The notes: generated from the sequence alone by a model not told the origin. Shown: positions 1 to 11,488, counted from the stretch's first letter. The stretch is DNA of 64,000 nucleotides from Pseudeuparius sepicola (GCA_963920635.1 OY987305.1:9897153-9961152), one strand, 5' to 3'. Made by a program: numbers and translations.

Positions 1-260
1 TGCCAGCCTCATGTATGATTTGGAATTGCCCGAATAAGGATTGTAGAACCCGGAGTTAACTATTTCAGGTGTATGTAGCCTTAACCCTTTACTTTCCGGA
101 TCAGCTGTTGTTTACGATTCCGCATTTTGCACAGGGACGAACTCAAATGAATATTCTATAGAATATCTTTTTTGATAGCGTTGGACGAATTATATATTAA
201 AGGTATTTATCCAAAAGCTTTAATATAAACCCTAAGTAGATATCTACTTATATTAACACA

Positions 261-353
261 TAAACTCTGTTCAACGAATGTTCATACTTACGTGACAACT
301 CCCGTCCTTGCCTTAATCCTGAATATACGATGGATATCGTTGAACAGAGTTTA
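261..353. repeat. Small palindromic element, 16-bp perfect inverted ends
   Basis: The 16 bases at 261-276 (taaactctgttcaacg) are the exact reverse complement of 338-353, with a 61-bp unrelated spacer. Size and structure fit a tiny MITE or a decayed terminal-repeat pair. No target-site duplication is evident and no coding potential is seen. The DNA from 354 to 635 holds nothing I can assign. Confidence 0.6.
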
Positions 354-635
354 ATAGAGCTTTGGTCATTTTATCTAGTTGTAAATAATTTGAAAGTGTT
401 TATAAGGGAAAAATTTACTTCGTACCGTCCTGCATTTCGCATATAGTGCGCCTGTCGGTCCACCTTTTCTTTGACAGATTTTGGGTACGCAGTATTAACT
501 GCTTTCTCCCTACCCCATATATTTCTGTGTCAAACCCACAAAAACGAAACACTATAAATTTAATATTAAAGCGTCCGTTTTTTAAATGGGACCCCGAGAG
601 TGGCTTGTATCGTTTATGAGAATGATCAGGAACAT

Positions 636-870
636 ATTTTTTCTTGAAATCGGCATTAAAATGTCCCAAAATAGTCATTAAAAGCACAGAAATCGTACAA
701 TAATGTAGCCCATTATTGTACGATTTTATTCAATAAGTAGGCCTTGGCGAGATGTAAACATCAAACGTCCGACGCGGAGAAATCGCCCGTCAAAAGTGAC
801 CAAATATTCAAAACCCGGCCGATAAAGGCTCATTTAACTTTTCGTATACATTGCGAAATTGTTTCCTATA
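636..870 (-). repeat. Dispersed repeat family 1, copy A
   Basis: This segment matches, in reverse complement, 60033-60266 along nearly its whole length and 13174-13338 over the core. Shared blocks include ggtcacttttgacgggcgat, tttacatctcgccaaggcct and ccgatttcaagaaaaag. Copies A and C contain a 15-bp perfect hairpin (aatcgtacaataatg and its complement, 5-nt loop). In copy B the second hairpin arm is decayed. Three copies in 64 kb in both orientations indicate a mobile repeat. Its class is unknown and no protein is encoded. Confidence 0.8.
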
Positions 871-999
871 GAAGCGCAATCCTTCAGTATACATATTTTA
901 GTAAATTTGAGTATCAATAGATTTGTTGTGTAGGCTGCACAAGAAGCAGCAGTTTGGTTTTTCTGTCAGAAGGTGCCGTACATCATTATACTTGTCCTA

Positions 1000-1062
1000 G
1001 GTAGAGCGATCGGTAAAGTCAAGCAACGCCGCGCGTAGTCGGTTCGTGGACGGGTGATCCAT
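1000..1062 (+). repeat. 5S rRNA-like segment (possible 5S-derived SINE head)
   Basis: The stretch gatcggtaaagtcaagcaac, then a GC-rich run and gtggacgggtgatcc, follows the order and spacing of the internal promoter half of insect 5S rRNA (roughly GATCACCGAAATTAAGCAGC ... TTAGATGGGGGACC). About 30 bp upstream, gtacatcattatacttgtcc weakly recalls the 5S helix region gaatacatcggttctcgtcc. The segment is too diverged, and lacks too much of the 5' end, to be a working 5S gene. A SINE3-type (5S-headed) retroposon or a 5S pseudogene fits best. The alignment was made from memory of the 5S sequence. Confidence 0.45.
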
Positions 1063-1125
1063 CATTATTATTTTCTTGCCTAATAAAACATTTTTCATTT
1101 TCAACATATTTCAAAAAATATATAA

Positions 1126-1240
1126 TATGTACCTCGGCACTGAAGTTCTTTTTGTGACTCATGTGGTTTACTTGCCTCGGCCAGAGGCCTCAGCAACTAA
1201 ACTCCACATGAGTCATAAAAAGTTGAACCTTGGTACATAA
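1126..1240. repeat. 115-bp imperfect hairpin
   Basis: The arms pair across about 50 bp: gtgactcatgtgg at the left pairs with ccacatgagtcat at the right, and the outer ends tatgtacc and ggtacata also pair. The loop contains the palindromic tcggccagaggcc. It may be a foldback MITE or a hairpin-forming transcript; nothing separates these from sequence alone. Confidence 0.65.
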
Positions 1241-1820
1241 ATAACTATTCTATAAGAAATGCAAAAATCTACTAGATTTGTATATTTTTACTAGCTCTGG
1301 CAACACTGCTGAAAAGGCGACAACCGTAAAATCTTTTGCCAACTTCATCTTGTGGCTATAGGGGTTTATAACCAGGATATAAAAATATCTTTTAACGCTT
1401 TTTACGCCCGTAGAAAAAAGTTGATTTAACAAAATTTTAAAGTAGTTAACCGTATGTTCTCTGCCATGAAATTGGCGACCAAAACGTATGTTTCCTCGTG
1501 TCCAGCTTGCACCCGGACAGTGAATCACTGTTTCGGTTTGAACTCAACCGACAAATTTCACCGCCACCCCCGTTTTCCTGGCAGGCCCGGCACTGGCGGC
1601 GGCCCTTCGAATTTCCTCGTTGGTTTGCTCCCGCCGAGTGAAAATCGATGACGTGATTGAGCGATTAACCGAATGTTTTATTGTCCTCAAGATAGTTGTT
1701 ATAAATGTATCAAACTGAAAGCCGATACGCTGTTTTCCTTTGACTACGTTCGCCGTTTATCGGAAATTGTACATGCAACCACGGTTTGGCGTTTAATTTA
1801 CGAGTTTTCTTTGTTCAGAA
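1241..1820. other. Unassigned stretch
   Basis: No repeat partner or recognisable protein was found. A GC-rich island at about 1540-1640 stands out from the AT-rich surroundings, but its open frames match nothing I know. Confidence 0.4.
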
Positions 1821-1990
1821 GTAGAGCCAGCAACGTGACGATTTTACCAGCTTCGCCATCATTCTATGTTATCATTGCTCCATCCAATCTTAATGGGATC
1901 CAGGTGAGACCAGGTTTAGGGGCTTGGCATCAACCAAGTTGGTTTGGTTCCAATAGATGACAATGGGCATCGCTATTTGTCTACATAAAT
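1821..1990 (+). repeat. Direct repeat P, copy 1
   Basis: This shares with 2121-2416 the ordered blocks gtgacgattttac, tccaat..taatg..atccaggtga, ttggttcca and tgacaatgg. The two copies lie in the same orientation about 300 bp apart. Copy 1 lacks the 117-bp block Q found inside copy 2, so it probably shows the uninterrupted state. Confidence 0.6.
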
Positions 1991-2120
1991 ACAACGAACA
2001 AGTACCTATTTCAGAGCAAATAAAGCTAAAGAAACGCAGCTACGAAGACACTGAAAAGCATCTTTAATAAAGAAAAATATCAACATCAAACTTGCTAAAA
2101 CGTCAAGTTTGCTTTGCACA

Positions 2121-2416
2121 AAAGTAAAACCTGCAAAGTGACGATTTTACCTGCTGTGCGAAGTAGATTCTTCTAAAAAAACACCCGCTCTATCCAATTT
2201 TAATGATATCCAGGTGAAACCAAGCTTAGGGAGTGTTATTCAGTTGCAAAAATCCCATCTTTCCTCGTTAAACGCGAAGCCAGGCTGCCTCACGGGGTGC
2301 AAATGGAATGCGGCGTTCAGCGGCTGGCCTCAACCACAGTGTTTTATAAAATGCAAAAAGTTGGTTCCAAAATAATTGCTGACAATGGAATCTACACATC
2401 TGTAATATTATCTACA
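2121..2416 (+). repeat. Direct repeat P, copy 2, interrupted by block Q
   Basis: This is the second copy of the 1821-1990 repeat. It is longer because block Q (2244-2360) lies between its gcttaggg and ttggttcca segments. Either Q inserted here or copy 1 lost it. Confidence 0.6.
2244..2360 (+). repeat. GC-rich dispersed block Q, copy 1
   Basis: This closely matches 2802-2918: both contain aaaaatcccatct, cctcgttaaacgcgaagcc, cctcacggggtgcaaat and ggcgttcagcg. The block is much GC-richer than its surroundings. It has no coding potential I recognise, and its class is unknown. Confidence 0.75.
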
Positions 2417-2801
2417 CAAGGAACTAGCATTGAAACGTATAGGTAGGTACCTCCTAGAAAATGCTCACGATTTCGCTTACTAAAGCGTCAATGTTATTGC
2501 CGACCAGCTTCAAACCATAATAATTTTAATCGCTCAGGCAACAGATATCCCGGCTAAAGTAACCCCGTTTTGCAGTATTCCTGTGCTCGTTGTAAATTGA
2601 TGTTTAAGCAGTATCTGAGTTAAACGGACCAGGAAGGGCGGGGTAGATATAATCCCCGAGCAGCATTTATATGTAGGGTAGCGTCGCTAAGGTATCCGCG
2701 CCCTACGCAGTTCAAGCAATCGTTACAAACCCGAACCCCACCGTTCCGATTCCCCGGGCCATTCCTTTTTTAATTAATGGCCTACCTACTAAGCGCTGGT
2801 T

Positions 2802-2918
2802 CCAAAAATCCCATCTCTCCTCGTTAAACGCGAAGCCGCGCGCCTCACGGGGTGCAAATAGAATGAGGCGTTCAGCGCCTGGCCTCAACCCACGTTTTAC
2901 GGGTGATACAGAAAGTTG
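2802..2918 (+). repeat. GC-rich dispersed block Q, copy 2
   Basis: Direct-orientation partner of 2244-2360. It follows ctggttcc, which resembles the ttggttcca that follows Q copy 1. Q copy 2 stands alone without the rest of repeat P, which suggests Q can move or duplicate independently. Confidence 0.75.
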
Positions 2919-3032
2919 CGTCCGAAGTAATGTATAGCAAGAACGCATTAAGATTTTCAACTGTGTATGTGAGGCAAAGTGCAAATGGAGCAAAAGACAC
3001 ATAATATATACGCCAGTGCAGTTATGAAATTC

Positions 3033-4792
3033 ACCATGTTGAAATTGCAAAATTTTTTATAAAGCTGCGACTGTTAAAAATGGTTAGCATTAGTAAACCT
3101 TATTTACATACTAAAAGTCCCCATTCGTACGGTTGTTGCGTCATAAGAAAAAATCGTCCGCCATCTTGAAAATTTGCATTTTTTTTGAAAAAAACAGTAA
3201 TAAGTCGAAAACGGTACATTTTATCAAAACAACTCAAGAGGTCAAAATTGAAGAGAATTAAAAAATCCAGCAGATTCATTAAAAACTAGTTTACTATAGC
3301 AGCGGAGGATTACCCTATAAATTTTTAATTCTGGAAATTTTCCGGTTTCGAACATTTGCGGCGCGAAAGTCGTAGAGAATACAATATGTTTTAAGTTTGA
3401 TTTCTTGTTTACAATTCCAGTCAGTTGTCTTTAATATTAACATTTACATAAACAAAAATGCAAACGACACCTGTCCGTATTTGAGTTTTATATTTATTTT
3501 TATTAAATCGAAACCTAAATCTTGCGATACTGTGAGCAAAGGAATGATGAATGGGCTGGAGATGTTCGATCAAGAATAGAAACAGAGTGCATATAAGATA
3601 CATATGGAGGGAGACAACATTGACATTACAAGAAAAACGTGAACATATTATCCAACTTAGCGCCAAAATTTTAAAAGAAGAGATTAGATCAGAATCTTAC
3701 AATCTTAATAAGTATCCTTCAGCTAGTGCAATTCTAAATGGGGGCATAGAATATATACCAAGTTATTATCATTTTTGTCACTTCTGTTCGGAAAATCGTA
3801 AAACAATAAAAAGTAATTTCAGTTGCTAACGTTATCATTTCTGGTGTACGACCAAGGTCTTTTATATCGCCAGTCCTATTTAGTGTATCAGTTTATTTAC
3901 ATAGAAAATTCGGTTCTTGGACTTACTGCATTCTCTAGGCTTTTTGGGATCGTATAAAGAAGCTTTGAAATTTGAAACACAGTAGGCATACTTTGAAAAT
4001 GATTTAAACGTTTCAAACTCGGTTTTCCATCAATTTGTTTTTGATAATGCCGATTCCAATATTAAAATATTGGATGTCAAAGGCAGTGGCTCCAGATTCT
4101 GTCCTAAAGATGATATACTGCAATTGCAAATATCTGGATGCAATAAATTATGCACATGTTTAAAGTCGAATATGCCATGTTCAAGCTTATGTGGTACTTG
4201 TAATGGTATTTCTTGCGACAACAAACAAATGTCGGTTGATGAAGAACAATTCGAATAAACTAAATTGTAGCTTAGTTTCCGACAAGGTGGTAACAAAAAA
4301 AAGAACTTGGTTAGCATGTATGTTTAATTTTAGCACTGTAGAGGAGAGCTTTTATTATTACTTTTTTATATTTTATAGTAATGTTGTAATATTATCAAGT
4401 CTTTCATTATTATAGATCATGAGTTCTTTATCAAAATTGTCACAATGTGTTTTAATTAAAGTTATGTTAATTATAAATTTTGTTTGTTTATAAGGTTTAA
4501 AAAAATGCAAAAATTGCAGGATATTAAATTAGATTTTATTGCTTCCGATAGATTTTTTTATTTTCTTTAATTTTTACCTTTTGAAGTTTTTTGCCAAATC
4601 GTACCGTTTTCGACTTATTTACATTTTTTCCTACAAAGTACCAAAATTCAAGATGGCGGCCAATTTTTTTTGATAACGCAACAACCGGACCAATGAGGAC
4701 TTTTAGTATGTTAATTAGGCTTACTAATGCTAACTTTTTTTGATAGTCGCAGCTTTATAAAAATTTTTGCAAATTCAAAATTATTTGCAATG
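3033..4792 (+). mobile_element. 1.76-kb DNA transposon with ~230-bp terminal inverted repeats
   Basis: The left arm (about 3045-3280) and right arm (about 4535-4780) are inverted copies. Shared blocks include aaagctgcgact, agttagcattagtaa, acatactaaaagtcc, ggttgttgcgt, cgccatcttgaa and taagtcgaaaacggtac. Between the arms lies a decayed gene on the plus strand (3551-4258). The outer ends are fuzzy because both termini have diverged, so the boundaries are good to about 20 bp. Long inverted ends around a single gene indicate a cut-and-paste DNA transposon. The ends do not look like the TACAGGGTG families in the rest of the window, so this is a separate lineage. Confidence 0.75.
3551..4258 (+). 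pseudogene. Decayed, internally deleted transposon protein (VRPR / FVFDNAD family)
   Basis: Three pieces read in order on the plus strand. Piece 1 (frame of 3551) has KREHIIQLSAKILKEEIRS and YPSASAILNGGIEYIPS and ends at 3829. Piece 2 (frame of 3822, one shift) has VANVIISGVRPRSFISPVLF followed by HRKFGSW and stops at 3936-3938. Piece 3 (frame of 3938) has GSYKEALKFE, an in-frame TAG, then FHQFVFDNADSN, and finishes with a Cys-rich tail: nine Cys in about 45 residues, including CNKLCTC and CSSLCGTC. I recall this order (VRPRS..SP..F, then F.FDN.D.N, then Cys-rich C-terminus) from long, multicopy uncharacterized insect proteins. There, several hundred residues separate FDN.D.N from the Cys-rich tail; here they are nearly adjacent, so the middle is deleted. 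Acidic residues in FDNAD could be catalytic, but that is a guess. The flanking inverted repeats support a transposon origin. At least two frameshifts and one stop make it non-functional. Confidence 0.65.
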
Positions 4793-7506
4793 GAGTAATA
4801 TGTATAGATGTAGCTACTCTGTATATTATTTAGGAAAGCACTTTCTGCGCCAGTTTTTCTAGGTTAATATAATAAGGTACGAAACGTTGGGTCGCCGGTG
4901 ACAAATCTGAGTTCAGACCCCAGGTGGTAACTAAACTAATTCAAAGTTTGAAGTCGGGATTAGTGCCAATCCCGGGTTTTATGAAGCGCGTGTTGCCACA
5001 CACCACTTTCGGCAATATATAAGAACAAGCCACAACTACAAGCCGTAAGCGTGTATGTTAGGGATTTGGGGTGTACAAGTGAAAACGAGATACGCCACCG
5101 GCTTGTAATTCGACGGTTTTACTGGTAAAATTCTCAAAGTTGCAAGTTGGGGCGTGCCGAGAGGCTTTCCACACCAGATACGCCCTCAGGGCGGTGATCA
5201 TAAAGTGGTATATATATATATATACACAGTTGCGTTTGGGGGGCTAATAAGGCATCGGTTTTGACATACAAGATCATGAGCTTAGAGATTTCGGTGAAGC
5301 ATCAGCAGGAAGTTATATATTTCACCGACAAATCTAAAACATTCCGTAAACAATAATTATAACGTAAAACGTCATAAAAGACCATAAACAGCCTCCAAAT
5401 TAAAGATGAAGAATATGAAAAATCAAATAATATTTTCTGTAGAGAAAATTGCGAGAAGTACCTATACCTCACTGCGTCTAATGAAAAGTGCACGCATTAT
5501 TATTATTAATATCATTATCATTATAATTATAAACATTTTAAAGTCAAAACAACACGTCACTTCGCACTTGCTAGGAAACAATATAATCTGGAATGAGCAC
5601 CCAGACCATTCGAAATAGATAAAGCGGTTGACCGCGCGGTAGCCGCGTCGTTGCCAATTAGTGCTGTCGTCTGGGAAAATCAATATTTTACAAATTTCAA
5701 CTATTAATATAGTATAAAAGATAAAAACGCAAATAAGTCGGTACAATAATATTATATGTAGTAGGTATCAATGTTGGCACATTAACAATCTATATTTTAA
5801 TTAATAAAATAAAAATTCTACGTAATATATATCGCATATCTTGTGAATAGTAGGGTATAATTTAAATGTACATGTAAATTTGCCAAACAGTAAACAGGTT
5901 GATGTATTCCATGACATATTTATTTTGGTGATAATTTTATTTGAAAGGTTTTATGATTGATACGCGGCGAATTTTTTGCATAGCCGAAAGCGGCTGTACT
6001 AACTCATTTGAAGATGCATCGTCTCCATCAATATTCAATGCGATTCGATTATAATTGGTTCTAAATTGTCGAGGTTGCCACAGAATTACGTTGCGTATTG
6101 TATTCTCGAAATGTTATTCTGTTTGGCGCCCCGTGGGATATTGTAAAATTGCCAATTTAGTATCTCCATTAAGTATAGACAATATCGTGTACGTTCGGAC
6201 GGCATGTTCCTACATGAAACCGAACAATAATCGGGCATTCTAAATCATATGGCGCAAAAATCATTTTTATTTCGGCCGGTTGCAATTTTAAAACCGAATG
6301 ACGCGCATATTTCGGACAACTTAATTGCGTGAAATGGGGCTAAATTGTGACCAGCCCTTCACTCAGTTTATATGAAAATAGGAAACAGCGAATTGGCTAT
6401 TTTTGATGCTTTTTTTATCATGTCATGAACTAAGCAAATATTTTTACGAATTAATGTGAATATAAATTATAGGTACCGTCCTGTCCTTCACCGCTCACAT
6501 TATTTTATTATATTGCCAAAGTCTAGAGAATACTCTAAGTCCGCTCACTTGGCCTGTGTAAACAAATATTTCCCTCCTGCCCGATCCCGCTCCCATCGCC
6601 TTAGCCCTAGATTGATATCCCGCTGAGCGGGCGATTCCGAGCGTCACTTAGTTTTACACAGTGTCTCACGGAACGGTGTGCTTCGTATTGTACCGGGTGC
6701 GCGTAAATTGTATTCTTGTTTACCGTTGCCAATTGAGTAGTCATGGCTTATCACGGTTCTTATTGCAGTGCGGATTGCTGTAAAAGCAATTCAAAATCTG
6801 TGTGTCCTTTTTCGAATTCGTAAAGACCCTGAAAGGTAAGATTTAGTTTGACGTATAATTAAGAAAAATGTCTATCAATTATTTCTATAGTCATAGAAAT
6901 ATTATTATATTATTTCATAATACTCGTATTATGCATAATATTATACAGCGAGCACGTAAAGGTTGGAATAAATTGGGTACAGTCGTCTAATAAAGAAATG
7001 TCTAAAAACTTAATAATTTACGTTAAATTTAAAATTTATGAAAAAAAAATTGATATGTAATGTATTATTATTATTTGCGTACCGATACGAGAAAAGTGCG
7101 TTCTTTTAAATGCCTCCATCAAAAATAGTGGTTGTCGTTTAAAAAATATATAGATGACGTCGTAGCTTGGTTTTGGTTAGTAATGAGGTCACAAGAACGA
7201 CAAATATGTCAAAATATGCGCCTTTCAAAATTATGTACTAAAGGAATTCCGATCAGTGAAATACATACATCCGTCTGTAAATTTTCCCCACGACTATTTG
7301 GTTTCCGTATATACGCGAATTCGTATTTACTACAAACTTAAATTTGCGAATAGGGAATTAAAAACCCAGACAAAATTTTTGCAAAACTTGTAAACTAATG
7401 TAAATAATTTTGTTTGCACTTATGTATATTTTTACTTACCCTATGTTTAATTAGGTATATCTTGCGTTATTTAAACGGAAAAAGTAAAATACCTGCATTT
7501 TTATTA
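4793..7506. other. Unassigned stretch with a small microsatellite
   Basis: No recognisable protein or repeat partner was found. A (TA)8 tract lies at 5209-5224. The block at about 6560-6840 is GC-richer and ends in a splice-donor-like aaaggtaag at 6831-6839. It contains a 26-codon frame at 6743-6823 starting MAYHGSYCSADCC, with no known relative. Short open frames elsewhere show no family resemblance. Confidence 0.4.
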
Positions 7507-8696
7507 TACAGGGTGATTCAGTTTTAATCTGCAACACTTCAACAGGTGATAGAAAACCAAAAAATAACCGCACTTCCTTCTATAAACTATATCATTTTAA
7601 GGCCTTATAAAAAAGTTACAGGGTGTTAAAGTTGTAAAAAATATGTGGAATTTATTGAATATTTTACAAACTAGTTGAGATATTTAAGTCATATTTGGTA
7701 CACGTTATAACGGCATGGGTTAGCATAAAACCTGTTAATATCAAACATCTTGAACAACCAGTGGCGTAGAAATGGGTAATTAGTATAATTTATTTTAGAA
7801 AAAAAAAAAAAGAATCACCTTGTATAGCAATAAAATGTATTCAATTTCTTATGTAGATTGTAATTTTAAACAAAAATGCCCTCTTGGTAATTTTTCGTAT
7901 GTGTCATGGTTTCGTGGCAAATTTGATTTTTTGTATTATTTCGGGGTATTTCAGAAAAATTATCTAAAAAATTTGCTCCATAAGTAACACTTAAAGTAGA
8001 AATAATGTGTTTGCTACCTGAAATAAAGTAACTTTTTCCAATAAACTCACCTATTTAAGGCTATACTTTTGAAGATGCAGGGTCTAAAACATTTAAGGAA
8101 GATGCAATTAATGTTACGCTCTGTATCTTCAAAAGTAAAACCTTGAATGGCTAAGTTTATTGGAAAAGTTATTGTATTTAAAGTAAAAAACACATTTTTT
8201 CTACTTTGAGTGTTACTTATGGAGAAAAGTTTTAAGTTAATTTTTCAGAAGTAGGTACCCCGAAATAATACGAAAAAATCAAATTTGCTATGAAACCATG
8301 ACACATATGAAAAAATGCTAAGAGAACGTTTTTGTTTACAATTAAAATTTACATAAGAAATTGAATACATTTTATTGCTATACAAGGTGGTTCTATTTTT
8401 TCTTCTAAAATAAATTATACTAATTACCCATTTCTACGCCACTGGTTGTTCAAGATGTTTGATATTAACAGGTTTTATGCTAACCCATGCCGTTATAACG
8501 TGTACCAAATATGATTTACATATCTCAACTAGTTTGTAAAATATTCAATAAATTCCACATATTTCTTGCAACTTTAACACCCTGTAACTTTTTTATAAGG
8601 CCTTAAAATGATATAGTTTATAGAAGAAAGTGCGGTTATTTTTTGGTTTTATATCACCTGTTGAAGTGTTGCAGATTAAAACTGAATCACCCTGTA
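7507..8696. mobile_element. 1.19-kb foldback element, ~570-bp arms, TA-flanked
   Basis: The ends are TACAGGGTGATTCAG and its complement. The left arm (7507 to about 8075) and right arm (about 8110-8696) are inverted copies with scattered differences, and only a few tens of bases separate them. Examples are caacacttcaacaggtgat against atcacctgttgaagtgttg, and actggttgttcaagatgttt against its partner. TA at each end fits an IS630/Tc1-mariner-type target. No transposase is encoded, so it is non-autonomous. A transcript would fold into a nearly complete double-stranded RNA. Confidence 0.9.
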
Positions 8697-9486
8697 CATA
8701 TTATGCTCTTTGTTTTTCCGCTATATACCTATTACTCCTCCTATTGTGCATAATGGAAAGTCAATATAGAGGTTCAACCGTATAACTTGGAGCAACCAGC
8801 TTTACGGTGTTTTGGATAGTCCACCCTCGTAAATAACGGAGTGGCGAGCTGACATTAATTCACGACCGGTCGCAAAAAATCGGCGGCTTTTAGACGACTT
8901 CAAAGGAGTGACCCCACTTATATTATTCTATAGACTTTGATATTGCCTTCACACAGCATGAATAAATAACAGTAGGCAACTAACATTGGAAAGACAGGCG
9001 AGAGCCGAGGTTGTGTGCATGTGTGAATTATACACAATATCTGGGTTTGCTTTTTAATCATTTAAACCCCTTACAAGTCATTAATGCCCCGGTGTACAGC
9101 CATTTATAATGTTTGTGCCATTACCTAATCAGAAAATCTCGACGGTCGGCTTGTAGGCTTGAAGTTATTATTTTGTGCGAGCACAGTTTCCTTAATTATT
9201 CGAGACACCCGTGTGAAATAGAGTTATTAGGTGCCTATGTCTTTCGTGTTGGAAATCGCCCCATGAAATTGTTATTCTAATGATTCAGCTAGGTGAGTGT
9301 AGCACCTAACGTGCGTATTATTTTAATATATGTACCTAATGTGGTCGATTGCCCTGGATTTTCCGTAAAACACGTTATATAAAAAATATTTAAAATATGT
9401 CGCATTTTCTGCCAAAACAGATGTAGGTAAGTAAAGACTGTAACAAAAAATGCATTTCCGACGCTTGCCTCCAGATATAATATAGG
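8697..9486. other. Unassigned stretch
   Basis: This holds no repeat partner, RNA gene or recognisable protein. Confidence 0.4.
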
Positions 9487-9966
9487 TACAGGGTGTTCTC
9501 GTATATTTTGACCCACCCCTAGAGCCTATATTTTTCGAGTTAGAAAAAAATTACTTAAATGAAAGTTGTACGGTTTTTTCTGAACCGCTAGGATCTGGTA
9601 CTAGATAAAACAAATGAGCGTCGCAAATTTATTAAAAAATATAAACTTACTTTTTTTTAATGGAACACCCTGTATATTTGTGGTTTTTTGAATTGCACGC
9701 ATTTTTCCGATTCCAACAATATAAATATGTTATATGTTTGCTCTAAGCATTCACATGATATTCCAAATTGCAGATAAATACGACCTTTATATTTAATCAA
9801 CGTTGCCATGGAAAAACATTTCAACTTAGGCAAGGGCGTTCCTGTCAATCCATTATTTTTGGGACAATACACCTTAGTACCCTACAACATTCATTTAAGT
9901 AATTTTTTTCTAACTCGAGAAATAGAGGCTCTAGGGGTGGGTCAAAATATACGGAAACACCCTGTA
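9487..9966. mobile_element. 480-bp foldback element, TA-flanked
   Basis: The ends are TACAGGGTGTTC and GGAAACACCCTGTA. The arms of about 100 bp (9487-9585 and 9862-9966) include ttttgacccacccctagagc and its inverted partner. An inner acaccctgtatatt at about 9664-9677 looks like the terminus of another such element, which suggests nesting or a composite origin. No coding capacity. Confidence 0.85.
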
Positions 9967-10692
9967 CACTTTGTAGTTTCACGTTTGTCATACCTATAGG
10001 TACTTTCCGTAATAAAAAAAACCGGCCACTTTTTGCCCCGTTGTTGTCCGAAAAGGCAAAAGCGTGCTCTCACATCATCTCAGAGTACCTACTCTATGAA
10101 ATATTCAAAAAAAGGAGTTAATAACCGCACAGCTTTGGGGACGCCCCTTCATAGGCCGCTATAAAGCGAGGTGTTGGTGTTGATATAATAAGAAATACAA
10201 CTAGATGGACACCTATTCAGATACTTGAAATACTATGTCCGCAAAGGAAATGTTAAACATTTCTCCTACTCAATATCGTGTTCTGAATACTCTTATATCC
10301 GTTGTAGAAATAGATACATTACCAAAGGCAACTTGTTTTGTTTCAAGATTTTAAAAATATGTTATATTATTGGCACATTCAAAGTTTCCAGTTTTTTGAT
10401 ACAATTTAGGTTATTTTGTAAATATAAGTATCTCAAAGCATACATACCACATACAAGTCTATTAAAAATCTATTTATTATGCATTACAAAATAGGAAGGA
10501 CTGAATTTAATAAATGCAAATGTAAACAAATTACCTCGTCTTCTTCCCCCCGACCCGCTAATGTAGAAGCAAAACAAAACCGTGTTATTTGTATTTCCGT
10601 GAGTCATCTATTCGTATATACCGTTGGTTGTTGACGTTATTGGCTGTTGTTGTGAAAGTGTTAGTGATTGGTAATGGTTGTTATATGCTATT

Positions 10693-10769
10693 ATGGCAAA
10701 CGTAAAACTACAAAGTGTATATTATATCCGTCGGCAAGCTAGGAAAATTAGGATTAATCATCCTTACAG
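10693..10769 (+). other. Candidate coding first-exon end (weak)
   Basis: An ATG at 10693 opens a frame beginning MANVKLQSVYYIRRQARKI, rich in Arg and Lys, that runs into a textbook donor CAG|GTAAGT at 10768-10775. The frame is only 25 codons plus two bases and matches no family I know. A donor of this quality can occur by chance in 64 kb, so this is a pointer for transcript data rather than a gene call. Confidence 0.15.
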
Positions 10770-10938
10770 GTAAGTCGATTAATCAGTGAATTATATTTGT
10801 TTCCGATGGAACAGTCGGCGATACAAGTAAGACCGAAAAGCTCCCCACGCAACGGAAAACATTTCATTTTATCGAGAGGTGAAAGATCTTTCTAGCTTTC
10901 AATATACGAAAAGTTGGAGCAATGTTTTTTCTATTTTC

Positions 10939-11008
10939 CTGAAAATACACTTTTCCCCCAGCCAAGTTGTTGCTGAAAATACACTTTTTCCCCCACCCAA
11001 GTTGTTTT
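10939..11008 (+). repeat. 34-bp tandem duplication
   Basis: The unit beginning ctgaaaatacactttt, followed by a C-run and caagttgtt, occurs twice head to tail with two or three differences. Confidence 0.8.
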
Positions 11009-11488
11009 ATTCTCGAAGACAATCTTCGATATAGCAGTTGCAAGGATTTTTCATTTCGACGAGAGTACCTAGGATTTTTATAGATTTATTACGCGAAGAT
11101 GGTGGAAGCTGTAGAGCAAAACGGGGCAGTTGGATTCCCTCATAAACGATCACTGTGATCTCTTAAGTGGAAATAAATAAATATATAGCGATATAGTGCA
11201 CGGTCCTCGGTTGCGCTCTTAGAAATAGCATTAACTTGTAGCCCGGAACGATATCTCATAAATGCGAAATTCCATAATCCCTAGGAGGCCCCTTGCGGGG
11301 TAAATTCAAAGAGGGCGCTTGAGATTCTACTCACGATACAGCACGGTTTTAATTTTTAATATATTTCAAAGAGGGCGGTATCAATTCGACGGCTTTTTGT
11401 TTGTTTGTGTATACAGGATCGCTTTCCGTTTATCTTGGGCCGACGATTGGTCGACGATTGCACCACAGGTGTAATAAAGTTAGCGTAA

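Larger units (their letters stand above)
9967..11488. other. Unassigned stretch with one candidate exon end and a short tandem repeat
   Basis: No known protein was found. The only gene-like signal is a consensus splice donor at 10768-10775 (described separately). A 34-bp tandem pair lies at 10939-11008. The 13-mer ttcaaagagggcg occurs twice, near 11308 and 11365. Confidence 0.4.

Noticed and set aside
4880..4925. gttgggtcgccggtgac...gagttcagacccc considered as a tRNA or tRNA-derived SINE
   Set aside because: It does not fold as a cloverleaf and box A and box B spacing is wrong.
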